DNA from: Phoronis pallida
Lineage: Eukaryota > Phoronida > Phoronidae
Length of the DNA: 10,835 bases
Assembly (NCBI GenBank): GCA_028565715.1
Contig: JAOXYC010224683.1
Location: forward strand, 1 to 10,835
Reading direction: 5' to 3'
A program made the position numbers and the translations under genes. The notes under the pieces were generated by a model. It was not told the DNA's origin, did not search any database, and saw nothing but the letters and a program-made list of their open reading frames with translations. Below are positions 1-7,933 of this stretch, in pieces. Within the stretch, counting starts at the first letter, position 1. Each line of letters starts with the position of its first letter.

Positions 1-19
1 GGCTGTATAGCTTGACTGT
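1..19 (-). CDS. Possible further 3' exon of left ARM-TIR gene (cut by window edge)
   Basis: On the minus strand a long pyrimidine-rich tract followed by GATTTTCAG ends at position 20. This is one of the strongest acceptors in the window. Spliced in phase 1 from the donor at 293 it would add NSQAIQP and continue past the window edge. The pairing of a perfect donor and a strong acceptor is seen directly. That the exon is used is inference, because stopping at 286 already gives a complete TIR domain. Confidence 0.45.
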
Positions 20-285
20 CTGAAAATCAAAAGAAAGTTATCATACACTTGAAGATCTGAATTCTGGCACATATTTTGTAAAGCTATATACAATCCGTGG
101 TTAGGGTTAGCGGTATAATGTTGCCTATCGTATAATTGTGTTCGTGTTTTTAGAACAGCCCAAACAGGAACCAAAGTCACGTATGAAACTATCAACGGGA
201 AGCACGTGTGTCAGCTGATAGTCACATTTTCATGTCGTAGTTCAATGTGTTGTGATGCCAACGCAAGCATTGAAAAAAAATTGTA

Positions 286-500
286 CTACTTACTTTCGCG
301 ACAAACCTCTGAGTTCGATTTTCCTCGGTTTTTCAACTCCGAGATCAGCTCTTGCAGACGTTTCTTCCAAGATGCCTTGCCAGTGAAGTTGAAGTACTTC
401 TTAGTGCCGAGCATAGCCCCAAGCCAACCGCAAGCTTGGAACTTTGGTTGCAGCAAGAGGGGGATTACGTCTTTGTGACGATGGAATGCATACTCTGCTT
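286..500 (-). CDS. Exon 5 (coding) of left ARM-TIR gene: C-terminal TIR segment, possibly terminal
   Basis: The acceptor TTTCTTTCAG ends at 501. The first two exon bases complete a Glu codon begun in exon 4, giving CRTEAEYAF, where the catalytic Glu of TIR NADases is expected. Then follow DVIPLLLQ, GWLGAMLGTKKYFNFTGK and a basic helical tail (SWKKRLQELISELKNRGKS). A TAG lies at 288-286. Immediately before it, GAAA|GTAAGT is a perfect phase-1 donor at 293, so the exon may instead end at 294 and splice to an exon beginning at 19. Confidence 0.8.
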
Positions 501-3500
501 CTGAAAGAAACATGTTGTTAATGTTATATTTGATAAAAAATGAGTTGTCCTTTATTTAGGAAGGGAAGCCTAAATTATGCCAACGTTTTGGCAGATGAAG
601 ATTTTTTTGTACTCCAAGAAAGCTAAAAGAGACTGCCTTCATAACAATTCTCACTCCATCACTGAATAGGTCATCCCACAGGTTACTTTTTCAACTGCAG
701 TAGTAACGTGTCTGGTTGGTTTGCAATGTTTTCTTACCTGTCCTGCAATTTTTACTGTCTTGATACTTCTGAGACATACACACAAGAACAACAGCGGAAT
801 TTTCCACCGCCTCTGCCATAGCTTCCAATATGCTCCCCTCTGCAAAATGAGATATAATTTTCAAATAAAAGATATCTATCCGTTGGAAATATCAATATTT
901 ATAAAAACGAAATACATGTAGATCTACATGTAGTGATTTTACAACTACTGGGATTTCCGAAAGAGCGCCCGCCTGAAAGAGCGCCCTAGGCACCCCAGAA
1001 AATTTGAAAAAAAGTTTGGGTTCTATGTATTCATAAGTTTTTCATTTATTTAGACGTATTCTAACTATAGACAGTGTACGTTTTCAAAAAATGTCGATCC
1101 ATTGTTTTCTGAAAAATCGCCCATGTGCGCACTTTAGGGAAAAAGAGTTGAAAAGTTCTATTTTTCGAAAGAGTTCCCTGTATCATTTACACAAGCTCTG
1201 GTTACATAAGTACTACGTTTGCACTTCACGTGGAGGTAAACGGATAAAAACTGAAAAAGAATCCTACCCATTCTCTCAATATCCATCCACACGTGATAGC
1301 CAGCCTCTTTCAGTCCGTCCTTGACCCATTTCATGGTCTCTTGATTGTCCCACTGATAACTTATCATAACATGTTTGACTCCGTGAGGCTCTGTTTTGAT
1401 GGACTTCTCTATTTTGATATACATGAACAACAACATCATTTTATGAACTAATGAAAGCACACTTCGCAGTAGCCTACTGAACACTTTCACGTCTCAGTAT
1501 TAAACGTCCAATCATAAACCATTGCGAATTGTTGTACTAATTTATGTGTTCAGAAAAAAGTTATGGGAGCAGGCAATAACAGTTTCTTAAAGCGTATTTT
1601 TCAGAGGGTCGTTGCCTTGATAATTTGTTTCTGGAGGTTGACTGACTCATTGGACAAGCATGGTTCCAGTAGCCCAGACTGCAGTCGTTTCTTGAGATGT
1701 TTGTCCAAGACACGTATTGTTGATCTGACCTGACGAGATTGGTGACCAATCGGTGCCAAGCTGATTTCACATTTCTTTTAAAATGTTTCAATTTTTTTTT
1801 TCATTTCAATTTTTTTTTTAAATCACTTTTAGTTTTATTTTCATTTTAATTTCGTTTTGATTTTGATTTTAACTTCATTTTTTTATTTTATTTTTTCATT
1901 TCAATTATATTTCTATTTTTCATTTAACATTGTTTGGAAATTTGTTTTGAAGTTAAAAGTGAAAGCAAATTCGTGCATTGTTCTTAATACCAACAAAGTC
2001 TCTCATAATTTTTTTAACAAGAACCTGTTTTCACCACTGATGCTCTGATTCAAACTGTTACTTACCCACTGATTTCTTTAAATCGTCTATAGTTTCTTTA
2101 TCTCTAAGTGCCACTAATGCACCCTTGGCATTCTCACTGATTTCGCTCGTTGGACCTTTTGCAAGTTTTTTCAAACCTAAAACGGAAAGTTGTCTACTAT
2201 AGCATTATCCAAATAACAATCAACACTGAATCAATTGTAACAAGAACGTCCGTAAAAGGATAGACACAGAGGCCGTAACCCTAAGTTCGGTCACGTTTAT
2301 GTGTCTAGTAAAAGGACGATGACCAACGACAACGCTTTACGTTCACATGGTGCTGGTAATCGAACAGCTGCATTTTTGTATTTCACAATCTAATGTATCT
2401 CGCAAACACGGGGATCTATACAGTTAAAGACGGAAGTTGTTTGTTACAACAGAATAAGGGAATGGGGTTAAAATTTCAATCAATGTACAACAGATTTAGG
2501 CCCTAACAAAAATACCTCAGAGAATATGAGAGAAGTGCTAATGAGGGCACGGTCAGAGTTTAGAATTAGCGTTATTTGTGACATTTTCCCCCATTGAAAG
2601 TTCCGCGAAAAGCCAAAAAGTACTCAAAAAGTTACAAAAATGATTGAATGTTAATTTGGGAATTGGTTTTGAATTACCTTTGACAACTCCCTTTTCATTC
2701 TGAATATCTTCCTGGTTGGTAAAAGCCAATGTCCAGATTCCCTGTACGGCACTAGCTTGTTCCGGTTGATTTTCTCTCTCCAGACATTTGGCGTAAAGTG
2801 GCAGGGCGCCGCATTCCACTATCATCTTCTTATTTGAGTCATTTACCGCAAACTTGTTTAATCCTGCGAGAAGATCTGAGACAGAGAAATTGGCGAATTC
2901 TCCCCTTTCTTCCCTTTCAATTGAATTCTTCAGGCTATGAACTAGACACTGGATATTTTCACTGTTGCGATTGATTCTTTTGTTTTCTTCATCGTTGACG
3001 ACAAACGACAAGACGAGTAGCGATGGTACTTTCAAATTGTTCTCATCAGTTTCGAGCAAGTGCTCCAGTATTATCACGGCATTAGCATCGCGTAAAACCT
3101 TGCTTGCATCAACATGTTGACAAACGTTTAAAACACATGAAATGAGACAGCATGCAGCCCAGTGAGAATACTTTGATATCTTTTCTGAGGTGAACCTGGG
3201 ATCGGCCAACATTTCCAAACATATTTTGAGAACGGGAAGGTCCAACATGGTTCCACAAAATTCTGGCGAAGCTTTTGTCAGGTTCATCATAATAGTTAGA
3301 CATCGAAAAAAGTTGATAGTTATGATATCATTTGTCTCAGTATCCAATTTCATCTCACTTTCTTTTATTAGGTTCAAAAGCTTTATGACAATTCCATCTA
3401 TAAATCCTTCATTTCGAAGAACTGTTGCAAGACGATCAACATTTGTCTCGGAACCAGTACCATAGTGTTCCAAAGTTTTCACCAACATGAGACTATTTAT

Positions 3501-3902
3501 ATCCGAGTACCTTCCCTTTGCAGCTTTCAATAGTGTTACACAATGTTTAGCAGCTTCTAAATCCTTCATATTTTTTAGCTTCAAGAGTTCCATGAGACAG
3601 CGGTCGAATGAGTTCCAATTCGATGAGTCATCAATAGTTTCATGGTTTGATGAGGGCAAACATAATTCTTCAGAAGGTGGTACTCTCGTAGATTGCACCT
3701 TTTCAGTAGTTTTACTCTTTGGATATCGCGCTCTTGTTTCACCAACGGACTTTCCACCACTGTTCCGTTTAGAGCTGGGGTCAATTGGGGGTCTGTGAGA
3801 ATTTCCGTTCTTTTCTGAACTCGATGAGTTCATACCCTCTTTTTTAGATGATAACGTTGTCACAGTTTCTGGTTTTCCATTGTTTTTGTCACATTCATAC
3901 AT
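286..3902 (-). CDS. ARM-repeat/TIR-domain protein (multi-exon gene, SARM1-like architecture without SAM)
   Basis: Proposed coding exons on the minus strand are 3902-2678, 2176-2066, 1390-1268, 839-738 and 500-286. They join to 1776 nt, giving 591 residues plus stop in one open frame. Residues 1 to about 95 are Ser/Lys/Asn-rich and probably disordered. About 98-445 are alpha-helical ARM-type repeats, with motifs such as SPEFC, NDEEN and VECGALP. About 446-591 form a TIR domain: strand A HVMISYQW, strand B YHVWMD, strand C AVVLVCMS, the CRTE motif, strand D DVIPLLLQ, then WLGAMLGTKKYFNF. No SAM domain lies between ARM and TIR, unlike SARM1. SARM1-type TIRs cleave NAD+, and ARM repeats inhibit them; that this protein does the same is inference. 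The start ATG has A at -3 and an in-frame TGA lies 12 bases upstream. Every intron is phase 1. The 3' end is uncertain because the gene may splice onward to 19-1. Confidence 0.85.
738..839 (-). CDS. Exon 4 (coding) of left ARM-TIR gene: central TIR segment
   Basis: The exon is 102 bp, between acceptor CATTTTGCAG ending at 840 and donor ACAG|GTAAGA starting at 737. In phase it reads (E)GSILEAMAEAVENSAVV and continues LVCMSQKYQDSKNCRT. This is helix B and strand C of the TIR domain plus the Cys of the C-x-x-E motif. The longer open frame that overlaps it in another phase is a shadow. It joins the flanking TIR exons in phase 1 with no gap in the expected domain. Confidence 0.88.
840..1267 (-). 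other. Intron 3 of left ARM-TIR gene, with a 20-bp palindrome and a short direct repeat
   Basis: The intron has GT-AG borders and phase 1. It contains a perfect 20-bp palindrome at 913-932 centred on GATC, and two copies of the 12-mer GAAAGAGCGCCC at 959-970 and 975-986. Nothing coding is supported in it. Confidence 0.7.
1268..1390 (-). CDS. Exon 3 (coding) of left ARM-TIR gene: N-terminal TIR segment
   Basis: The exon is 123 bp. It begins EPHGVKHVMISYQWDNQE and ends YHVWMDIERM, covering TIR strand A, helix A, strand B and the start of the BB loop. The donor is ATGG|GTAGGA. Two in-frame acceptors lie 18 nt apart: CAAAACAG (exon start 1390) and CAAAATAG (exon start 1408, six more residues). 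The 1390 choice gives exactly the length of the paralogous exon at 10291-10413, so it is preferred. The 1408 acceptor has the better pyrimidine context. Confidence 0.85.
1391..2065 (-). other. Intron 2 of left ARM-TIR gene, with a T-rich low-complexity tract
   Basis: This 675-bp intron lies between the ARM exon and the first TIR exon. It carries a low-complexity block at 1785-1926 made of runs of T mixed with CATTTCAATT-type units on the plus strand (A-rich in the transcript). An open frame at 1561-1791 has no recognisable domain and is not called a gene. Confidence 0.7.
2066..2176 (-). CDS. Exon 2 (coding) of left ARM-TIR gene: a single ARM repeat module
   Basis: The exon is 111 bp, bounded by acceptor CGTTTTAG at 2178-2177 and donor GTAAGT beginning at 2065. 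In phase it reads GLKKLAKGPTSEISENAKGA and continues LVALRDKETIDDLKKSV, a typical ARM helix set. It is too short to appear as an open frame with its own ATG. It matches the 111-bp exon at 9838-9948 in length, phase and sequence (LKKL, then a short helix, then GAL.. L). Confidence 0.85.
2177..2677 (-). other. Intron 1 of the coding region of left ARM-TIR gene
   Basis: A 501-bp phase-1 intron with donor GTAATT and acceptor TTTTAG. I see no gene, RNA or repeat in it. Confidence 0.7.
2678..3902 (-). CDS. Exon 1 (coding) of left ARM-TIR gene: disordered N-terminus plus ARM repeats
   Basis: This exon encodes residues 1-408 plus the first base of codon 409. The open frame reads on into the intron to 2553, but the consensus donor AAAG|GTAATT places the exon end at 2678. 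The region after about residue 95 aligns closely with the first coding exon of the right-hand paralogue: SPEFC, LEML, NVC..VDA..VLR, DEEN, and LL.GLN..AVND.NK..IVECGALP. The N-terminus starts MYECDKNNG. It lacks the Met-Gly myristoylation-type start of the paralogue. Confidence 0.85.
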
Positions 3903-4066
3903 GTTCGAGGCAAGTCAATACGATATTAGTATTTGGCTACTTTGTTCAGGTCGCAAATCAATTGCGTTTTTCAGTTCATATGTTAAGAAGTTGTAAAAGA
4001 CGTGAATGTTCCCATTGCAAGTCACGTAATTTTTCAAGCATCAATGTCAACTGTTAAAACCTGTCC

Positions 4067-4536
4067 ACTGTAAAACAAATTTTGAAGTTGAATAAATCAA
4101 ATCGCATTACTTTTGTGCTAATCTTTGCTATTATTATTTGTTATAGTCGGTGAGGCCAACTTGCACCTTCAGCAATACAGTAGGGAATTGACTTCTCGAT
4201 CTACCCATCTACTATTAATCTCTTAAAAATGGGAGCTCTGTAACATTATAAGCATAGTATATACACATTTGATTTTGTGTTATAAAACATTATAATAAGC
4301 AAAGAATCACTACAGGATCGCTATAAATGTTAGAATTGAATCATTAATTGGGAATGAAACCACACAATGGCAGTTTGCTGACCGTACGCAGCAAGACCTC
4401 TACTACTAACAAATTAGTCGTTGCAATAACGGTCCGAGAAACAAATGTATCTGACAATCAAAACCTTGTACAATACATTATGCAAAGTCAAGTAATAATC
4501 AGTTTGTAAAATACATGTTCATTAACAAGACTTACC
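4067..4536 (-). other. Candidate 5'-UTR intron of left ARM-TIR gene (4535-4068) with flanking exon ends
   Basis: On the minus strand, TTTGG|GTAAGT at 4535 is a strong donor and TTGTTTTACAG ending at 4068 is a strong acceptor. Splicing would create a leader exon ending at 4536 and place the start ATG (3902) 165 nt into exon 2. The paralogue also appears to have a 5'-UTR intron. No transcript evidence can be seen here, so this is a splice-signal prediction only. Confidence 0.35.
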
Positions 4537-5600
4537 CAAATGTTACTTAGTACTAAGCCAGTAAAAACTACATGTACATAGGAATATCAATACACGCTTG
4601 TGATTTACATTTACTACAGTTGCTATACGTACTGGATATAGATTGTGGTTGCTATGCACCTTTCATGAAAAGCCATGGACCGTAGTAAATGCTAGACAAA
4701 TGTCAATATCTTTTTTATTCATTTACATTGTCGTTTTATTGTTAAAAACAATGCAAATCAACTATTGTGTTACCTTGTTAATAAATCAATTATAACTGTT
4801 TCACTTTCCATTTCAGTTGTAACTTTTACATCACTTGACAAACAGAAATTACCTGTAATTTGTATACCATGTTGACAAATTTTTATAGATGTTTTTATAT
4901 TACATATATGTTATAATTTTAATTAATTACGCGACATTTTTTATGTTTAGTGCAAGTAATTGAGGTTGCTTGGGAATTTAATTAGCAATTATTTTTAAAA
5001 AGTCTGATGTAACTAGCAGCCATGAAAGTATACATTTTTGGAAACATTCTTTTATCATAATTTCTCAAACCCAAGAAAATATAACTCGTTAAATCAGTTT
5101 ATGGAGTAAACGTCACCTATTGTTAGATAATAGATACGGTAACCCTTTCGTCATTACGTCATGTCAACATGTAGACTATTGGCTTAGCTCAATCACGTGA
5201 CCTCGTCACTCAATCTCTTTGTTAGCAGAATCTCAAGCATACGAGTCACCCGTTTTTATTTCGCTCTTGAATTTTTACTGTTATTCATTTTTGTAACCCC
5301 TTCCACCACCCTGGGCGCTTTTCCGCCCAATTATCCAGAGTTCATTTTTTTAGATATTTTCATTAAATTATATATTTTATGTTATCTGCCATTTTAATAA
5401 AAATGCCTTTCGCACACAACCACTGTGTTATTTTTATCTGGATACATACATAGCTTGTCGTGTAAGTGAAACGATCATAAACTGATTTATTTACTTTCCA
5501 AGAGTTAATTCCATTGGTAAAAGGTTCATACTACAAAGTTCTTGTGGTAATAATTAATAAACACGAATTAGTTCTTACGGTTTTGCAGTTGCCTGTAGAG
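4537..5600. other. AT-rich intergenic region with one cluster of promoter-type motifs
   Basis: No supported gene. A 66-codon frame at 5197-5397 is hydrophobic and AT-driven, with no known domain. A compact cluster contains a CRE-like TTACGTCA (5154-5161), an inverted CCAAT box ATTGG (5178-5182) and an E-box TCACGTGA (5193-5200). This may be a fragment of a promoter or of a mobile-element leader. The rest is unstructured AT-rich sequence. Confidence 0.5.
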
Positions 5601-5797
5601 CAAAATTGAAAAATTAAATGGCCGCTAAAGTCGCCATTTTGAATTTGATTTCAATGAAAATCCAACCAGTCATAGGTCTTGCAATAACACGTGTTTTCTG
5701 TAAACTTGAAGTGAATTGGACGAAAAATGAGGCTTTCAGAGTGTAATTTGTATACAAAATGGCCGCTAGGGCTGTCATCCAAAATATATGCGCACAT

Positions 5798-6106
5798 CCG
5801 ATAGAGCATTAAAAGATCTACACGAAAACCAAATTTCAGAATCGTAAATCAAATGGGGACTGAGATATGGCCAAAAAACGATAAAAACACAAAATGGCCG
5901 CCAGAGCCGGCATTTTGAATCTGATTTTGACAAAAAAAGGCTTTCAGCCATCACCGAAACACTAGGCATTGACCCTATTGACCAACATACATTGTAGTTA
6001 GAACCGAAAAGTTCACTCACGCACGCATCCATTAGTACAACAGGGAAGTGACCTACACAGCCAACCATATACTAGATGAAATGGAACAAATTTTGATGAA
6101 AAAACG
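5798..6106. repeat. Direct repeat, copy A (about 300 bp, diverged)
   Basis: It matches copy B at 6157-6450 at an offset of 354-359 bases, so small indels have accumulated. Shared blocks include AAAAGATCTAC, ATATGGCCAAAAAACGATAA, CATCACCGAAACACTAGG and ACAACAGGGAAGTGACCTAC. Fifty unmatched bases separate the two copies. Open frames on the minus strand of both copies share a peptide (VGHFPVV.MDA), but only because the DNA is duplicated. A partial third relative of the ATGGCCGC/GCCATTTTGAAT portion lies at 5613-5650. Confidence 0.85.
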
Positions 6107-6156
6107 TTAATAACTCGAAAACGAAAAAGAGGTAGCGAAAAATGGAGAAGACATTT

Positions 6157-6450
6157 CCGATGGATCACTAAAAGATCTACTCGCATACCAAATTTCAGAA
6201 CTGTAGGTTCAAGGGGACTGAGGTATGGCCAAAAAACGATAAAAACACAGAATGGCCACCAGAGCCGCCATTTTGAATCTGAGTTTGGCTAAAAACATTA
6301 GGCTTTGAGCCATCACCGAAACACTAGGTATTGAACATATTGCCAACATGGTTAGAGCTGAAAAGTTCACTCAAATACGCGTCCATTTGTACAACAGGGA
6401 AGTGACCTACACCGCCAGCCATATACGGAACAAATTTTGGTGGAAAAACG
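6157..6450. repeat. Direct repeat, copy B (about 300 bp, diverged)
   Basis: Second copy of the unit at 5798-6106. It contains the most intact GCCGCCATTTTG (6264-6275), which matches the consensus for the zinc-finger factor YY1. Copy A has the mutated form GCCGGCATTTTG. The unit ends where the foldback element begins (about 6471), so that element may have inserted at or next to it. Confidence 0.85.
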
Positions 6451-6504
6451 TATGTTTTTACCAAGTAACAATAAAAACAAAAACAAAGACGCTGTAGTTC
6501 ATAG

Positions 6505-6542
6505 TCGACGTTTCGATATTTTAAACTAGTATCATCATCAAG
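6505..6542 (-). ncRNA. Degenerate hammerhead-ribozyme-like core, left unit
   Basis: On the minus strand, TTGATGA (6541-6535) is followed by a possible short stem II (GATA/TATC) and then CGAAAC (ends at 6510). The hammerhead core needs CUGAUGA and GAAA. Here the first C is U, and I find no convincing stem I around the expected cleavage GTC, so it is probably inactive. Hammerheads of this type are known in Penelope-like elements. Confidence 0.35.
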
Positions 6543-6818
6543 AAACAAATCTCGAACAAATTTATCGGCATAAATTATAGAATTTACAACACATCAAAAT
6601 GCAAGCTAACCGTCATATACAACATCATCATGGTCCCTCAATAGAAATGTGGGTGCATACAATCTTCAACTATGGTAGCCTTGTTCACTAGAACTTAAAT
6701 CTCAGACGGTTAGCATGCAGTTTGATGTATTTTAAGTTCTATAATTTATGCAGTGAAATTTGCTGCTTGAGATACAGGAACAAAGAGGACGCGAGGACAA
6801 AGGTCACGCTCAAATTAG

Positions 6819-6863
6819 CCAATGGCATAAGAGGTCATATATGACGTAACCTGAATCTATAAG
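6819..6863 (+). promoter_or_regulatory. CCAAT / CRE / TATA-like block inside the right foldback unit
   Basis: GCCAATGG (CCAAT at 6819-6823), ATGACGTAA (6841-6849) and CTATAAGTA (TATA-like, about 6858-6863) occur in promoter order upstream of the hammerhead-like core. This fits the internal promoter of a retroelement leader. The left unit lacks the segment. Function is inferred from motif order only. Confidence 0.3.
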
Positions 6864-6889
6864 TAGGTACAAGGTACAGATCGTTCACT

Positions 6890-6910
6890 CTCATAAAATA
6901 ATTTCGAAAC
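6890..6910 (+). ncRNA. Degenerate hammerhead-ribozyme-like core, right unit
   Basis: On the plus strand, CTCATAA (6890-6896) stands where CUGAUGA is expected, then AATAATTT, then CGAAAC (to 6910) and GTCGAC. Two invariant G positions of the core are changed, so cleavage is not expected. It is reported as a remnant because its position mirrors the left unit. Confidence 0.3.
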
Positions 6911-6950
6911 GTCGACTAAGAACTTCAGCGTCTTTGTTTTTGTTTTCAAA

Positions 6951-7507
6951 TTTTTAATGACTATATATATGGCCAAAAACAAACAACATTATCCAACATG
7001 ATCTCACAAATAAGCACTGCCATCTTAGAGACGGTGGCTGAGGACCGTGTCAAACCGTGTCAAAATATCTTTAATCTATATCAAGGATTTATATTGGTAA
7101 CGTAGTACAGGCCTACGTGCCAGTCTGAATGTCACAATGGATTCCAAGCACTGTCTTTTTATCTTGTTTATATTACCAAATATATCATACATGCGTAGGC
7201 CTATGTACTTGGACTTTTGCCAATCTGCTTTACAAAAACATCCAATATCGAAACTGGAATATCAAATTTGCTGCCTGAACAACGACTTGTTTACATACTA
7301 GAATATGCATAACAGTAACACAGACATTGTAGTATAAAAAATGTACAACAATCACCATTGAAAGCGCGCGGTGAGTTTTTTTTGTTAACACCGTAAATAC
7401 CCGTCATTTGATACAGCACCTCTCAACATAAAAACACAGTGACACGGGCATAGTGTAGCAACAAGTACATTGATATTAATCGTCAGGAAACATTGGTGCA
7501 AGCTCAG
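6951..7507 (+). other. Upstream region of right ARM-TIR gene with candidate non-coding first exon
   Basis: No coding sequence is supported. TATAAAAA at 7333-7340 is a possible TATA box. CTCAG|GTATGC at 7507/7508 is a usable donor, and TTTG|GTAAGT at 7619/7620 is a second, stronger one. Either could splice to the acceptor ending at 7883, giving a 5'-UTR exon in roughly 7365-7507 or 7365-7619. All of this is predicted from signals. Confidence 0.3.
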
Positions 7508-7755
7508 GTATGCTCGATTTTAAACACTATATATTTCGCGTTTATCACTTTTTGTAGCCATTATTGTTCCAAATAATTTATAGGCTAACTATTAAAAAAG
7601 TCAATTACCTGAACTTTTGGTAAGTCAGAAAAATTGGTAATTTAACTTTCGGCCAGTATAACAGTTGAGTTGGGTTCATGTAGATAGACGAATTGCAAAA
7701 AAAAATGATATTTCTGAAATGAGTCCAAGGCAGTCTATCAATTTCAAGATAATTA

Positions 7756-7809
7756 ATCACATCACCTGTTATGCATTATTTGATCACATCACCTGTTATG
7801 CATTATTTG
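7756..7809. repeat. Perfect 27-bp tandem duplication
   Basis: Two identical adjacent copies, 7756-7782 and 7783-7809, of a unit that starts ATCACATCACCTG and ends TTATTTG. They lie about 75 bp before the 5'-UTR splice acceptor of the right gene. The lack of divergence suggests a recent slippage or duplication event. Confidence 0.95.
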
Positions 7810-7900
7810 TAATTTTTTGTTATATGAATTGAAGTTTATTAAATTGCTTTCCTGTAGGTATTTACTTTTTGTTGTCTTTGCAGATCTTGGTATCTGATTC

Positions 7901-7933
7901 ATGAATAAAAAATGGGATCGGGAACTTCGTTAA
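7901..7933 (+). other. Short upstream ORF overlapping the start of the right ARM-TIR gene
   Basis: An ATG at 7901 opens a 10-codon frame (MNKKWDRELR, stop TAA 7931-7933). It overlaps the main ATG at 7912 in a different frame. Its context is poor (T at -3), while the main start has A at -3 and G at +4, so leaky scanning should favour the main ORF. It would be in the mRNA only if the exon begins at 7884 or earlier. Confidence 0.4.

Larger units (their letters stand above)
6471..6950. mobile_element. Foldback element of two inverted units, Penelope-like pseudo-LTR fragments (tentative)
   Basis: Outer arms 6471-6519 and 6902-6950 are nearly perfect inverted repeats (AACAAAGACGCTG..GTTC, AGTCGACGTTTCGA and complement). 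Inner arms 6569-6613 and 6706-6750 are a second inverted pair (CATAAATTATAGAA..ACATCAAA..GC and complement). The central spacer is about 92 bp. The right unit has about 100 bp more between its arms than the left. Both units read outward and carry a GATGA-stem-CGAAACGTCGAC arrangement like the hammerhead ribozymes known from Penelope-like elements. No ORF is inside. The inverted structure is certain; the family assignment is inference. A MITE or another foldback transposon is the alternative. Confidence 0.6.

Noticed and set aside
98-112. GGTTAGGGTTAG, a telomere-like sequence.
   Set aside because: Only about two units, without an array.
1561-1791. A 76-codon minus-strand frame within intron 2 as an extra exon.
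   Set aside because: No homology to ARM or TIR, no convincing phase-1 splice pair, and the paralogue joins these exons directly.
5180-5250. A tRNA-like or SINE-like stretch (TAGCTCAAT and ACGAGTC boxes).
   Set aside because: No D, anticodon or T stems can be drawn, and the box B match is poor.
5197-5397. A 66-codon hydrophobic frame that might be a small membrane protein.
   Set aside because: It lies in T-rich intergenic DNA and its hydrophobicity follows from the T content. No family features or splice support are seen.
5775-6548. Two minus-strand frames with the shared peptide VGHFPVV.MDA, suggesting a small gene family.
   Set aside because: The similarity comes from the DNA duplication at 5798-6450. 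The frames diverge on either side and no domain is visible.
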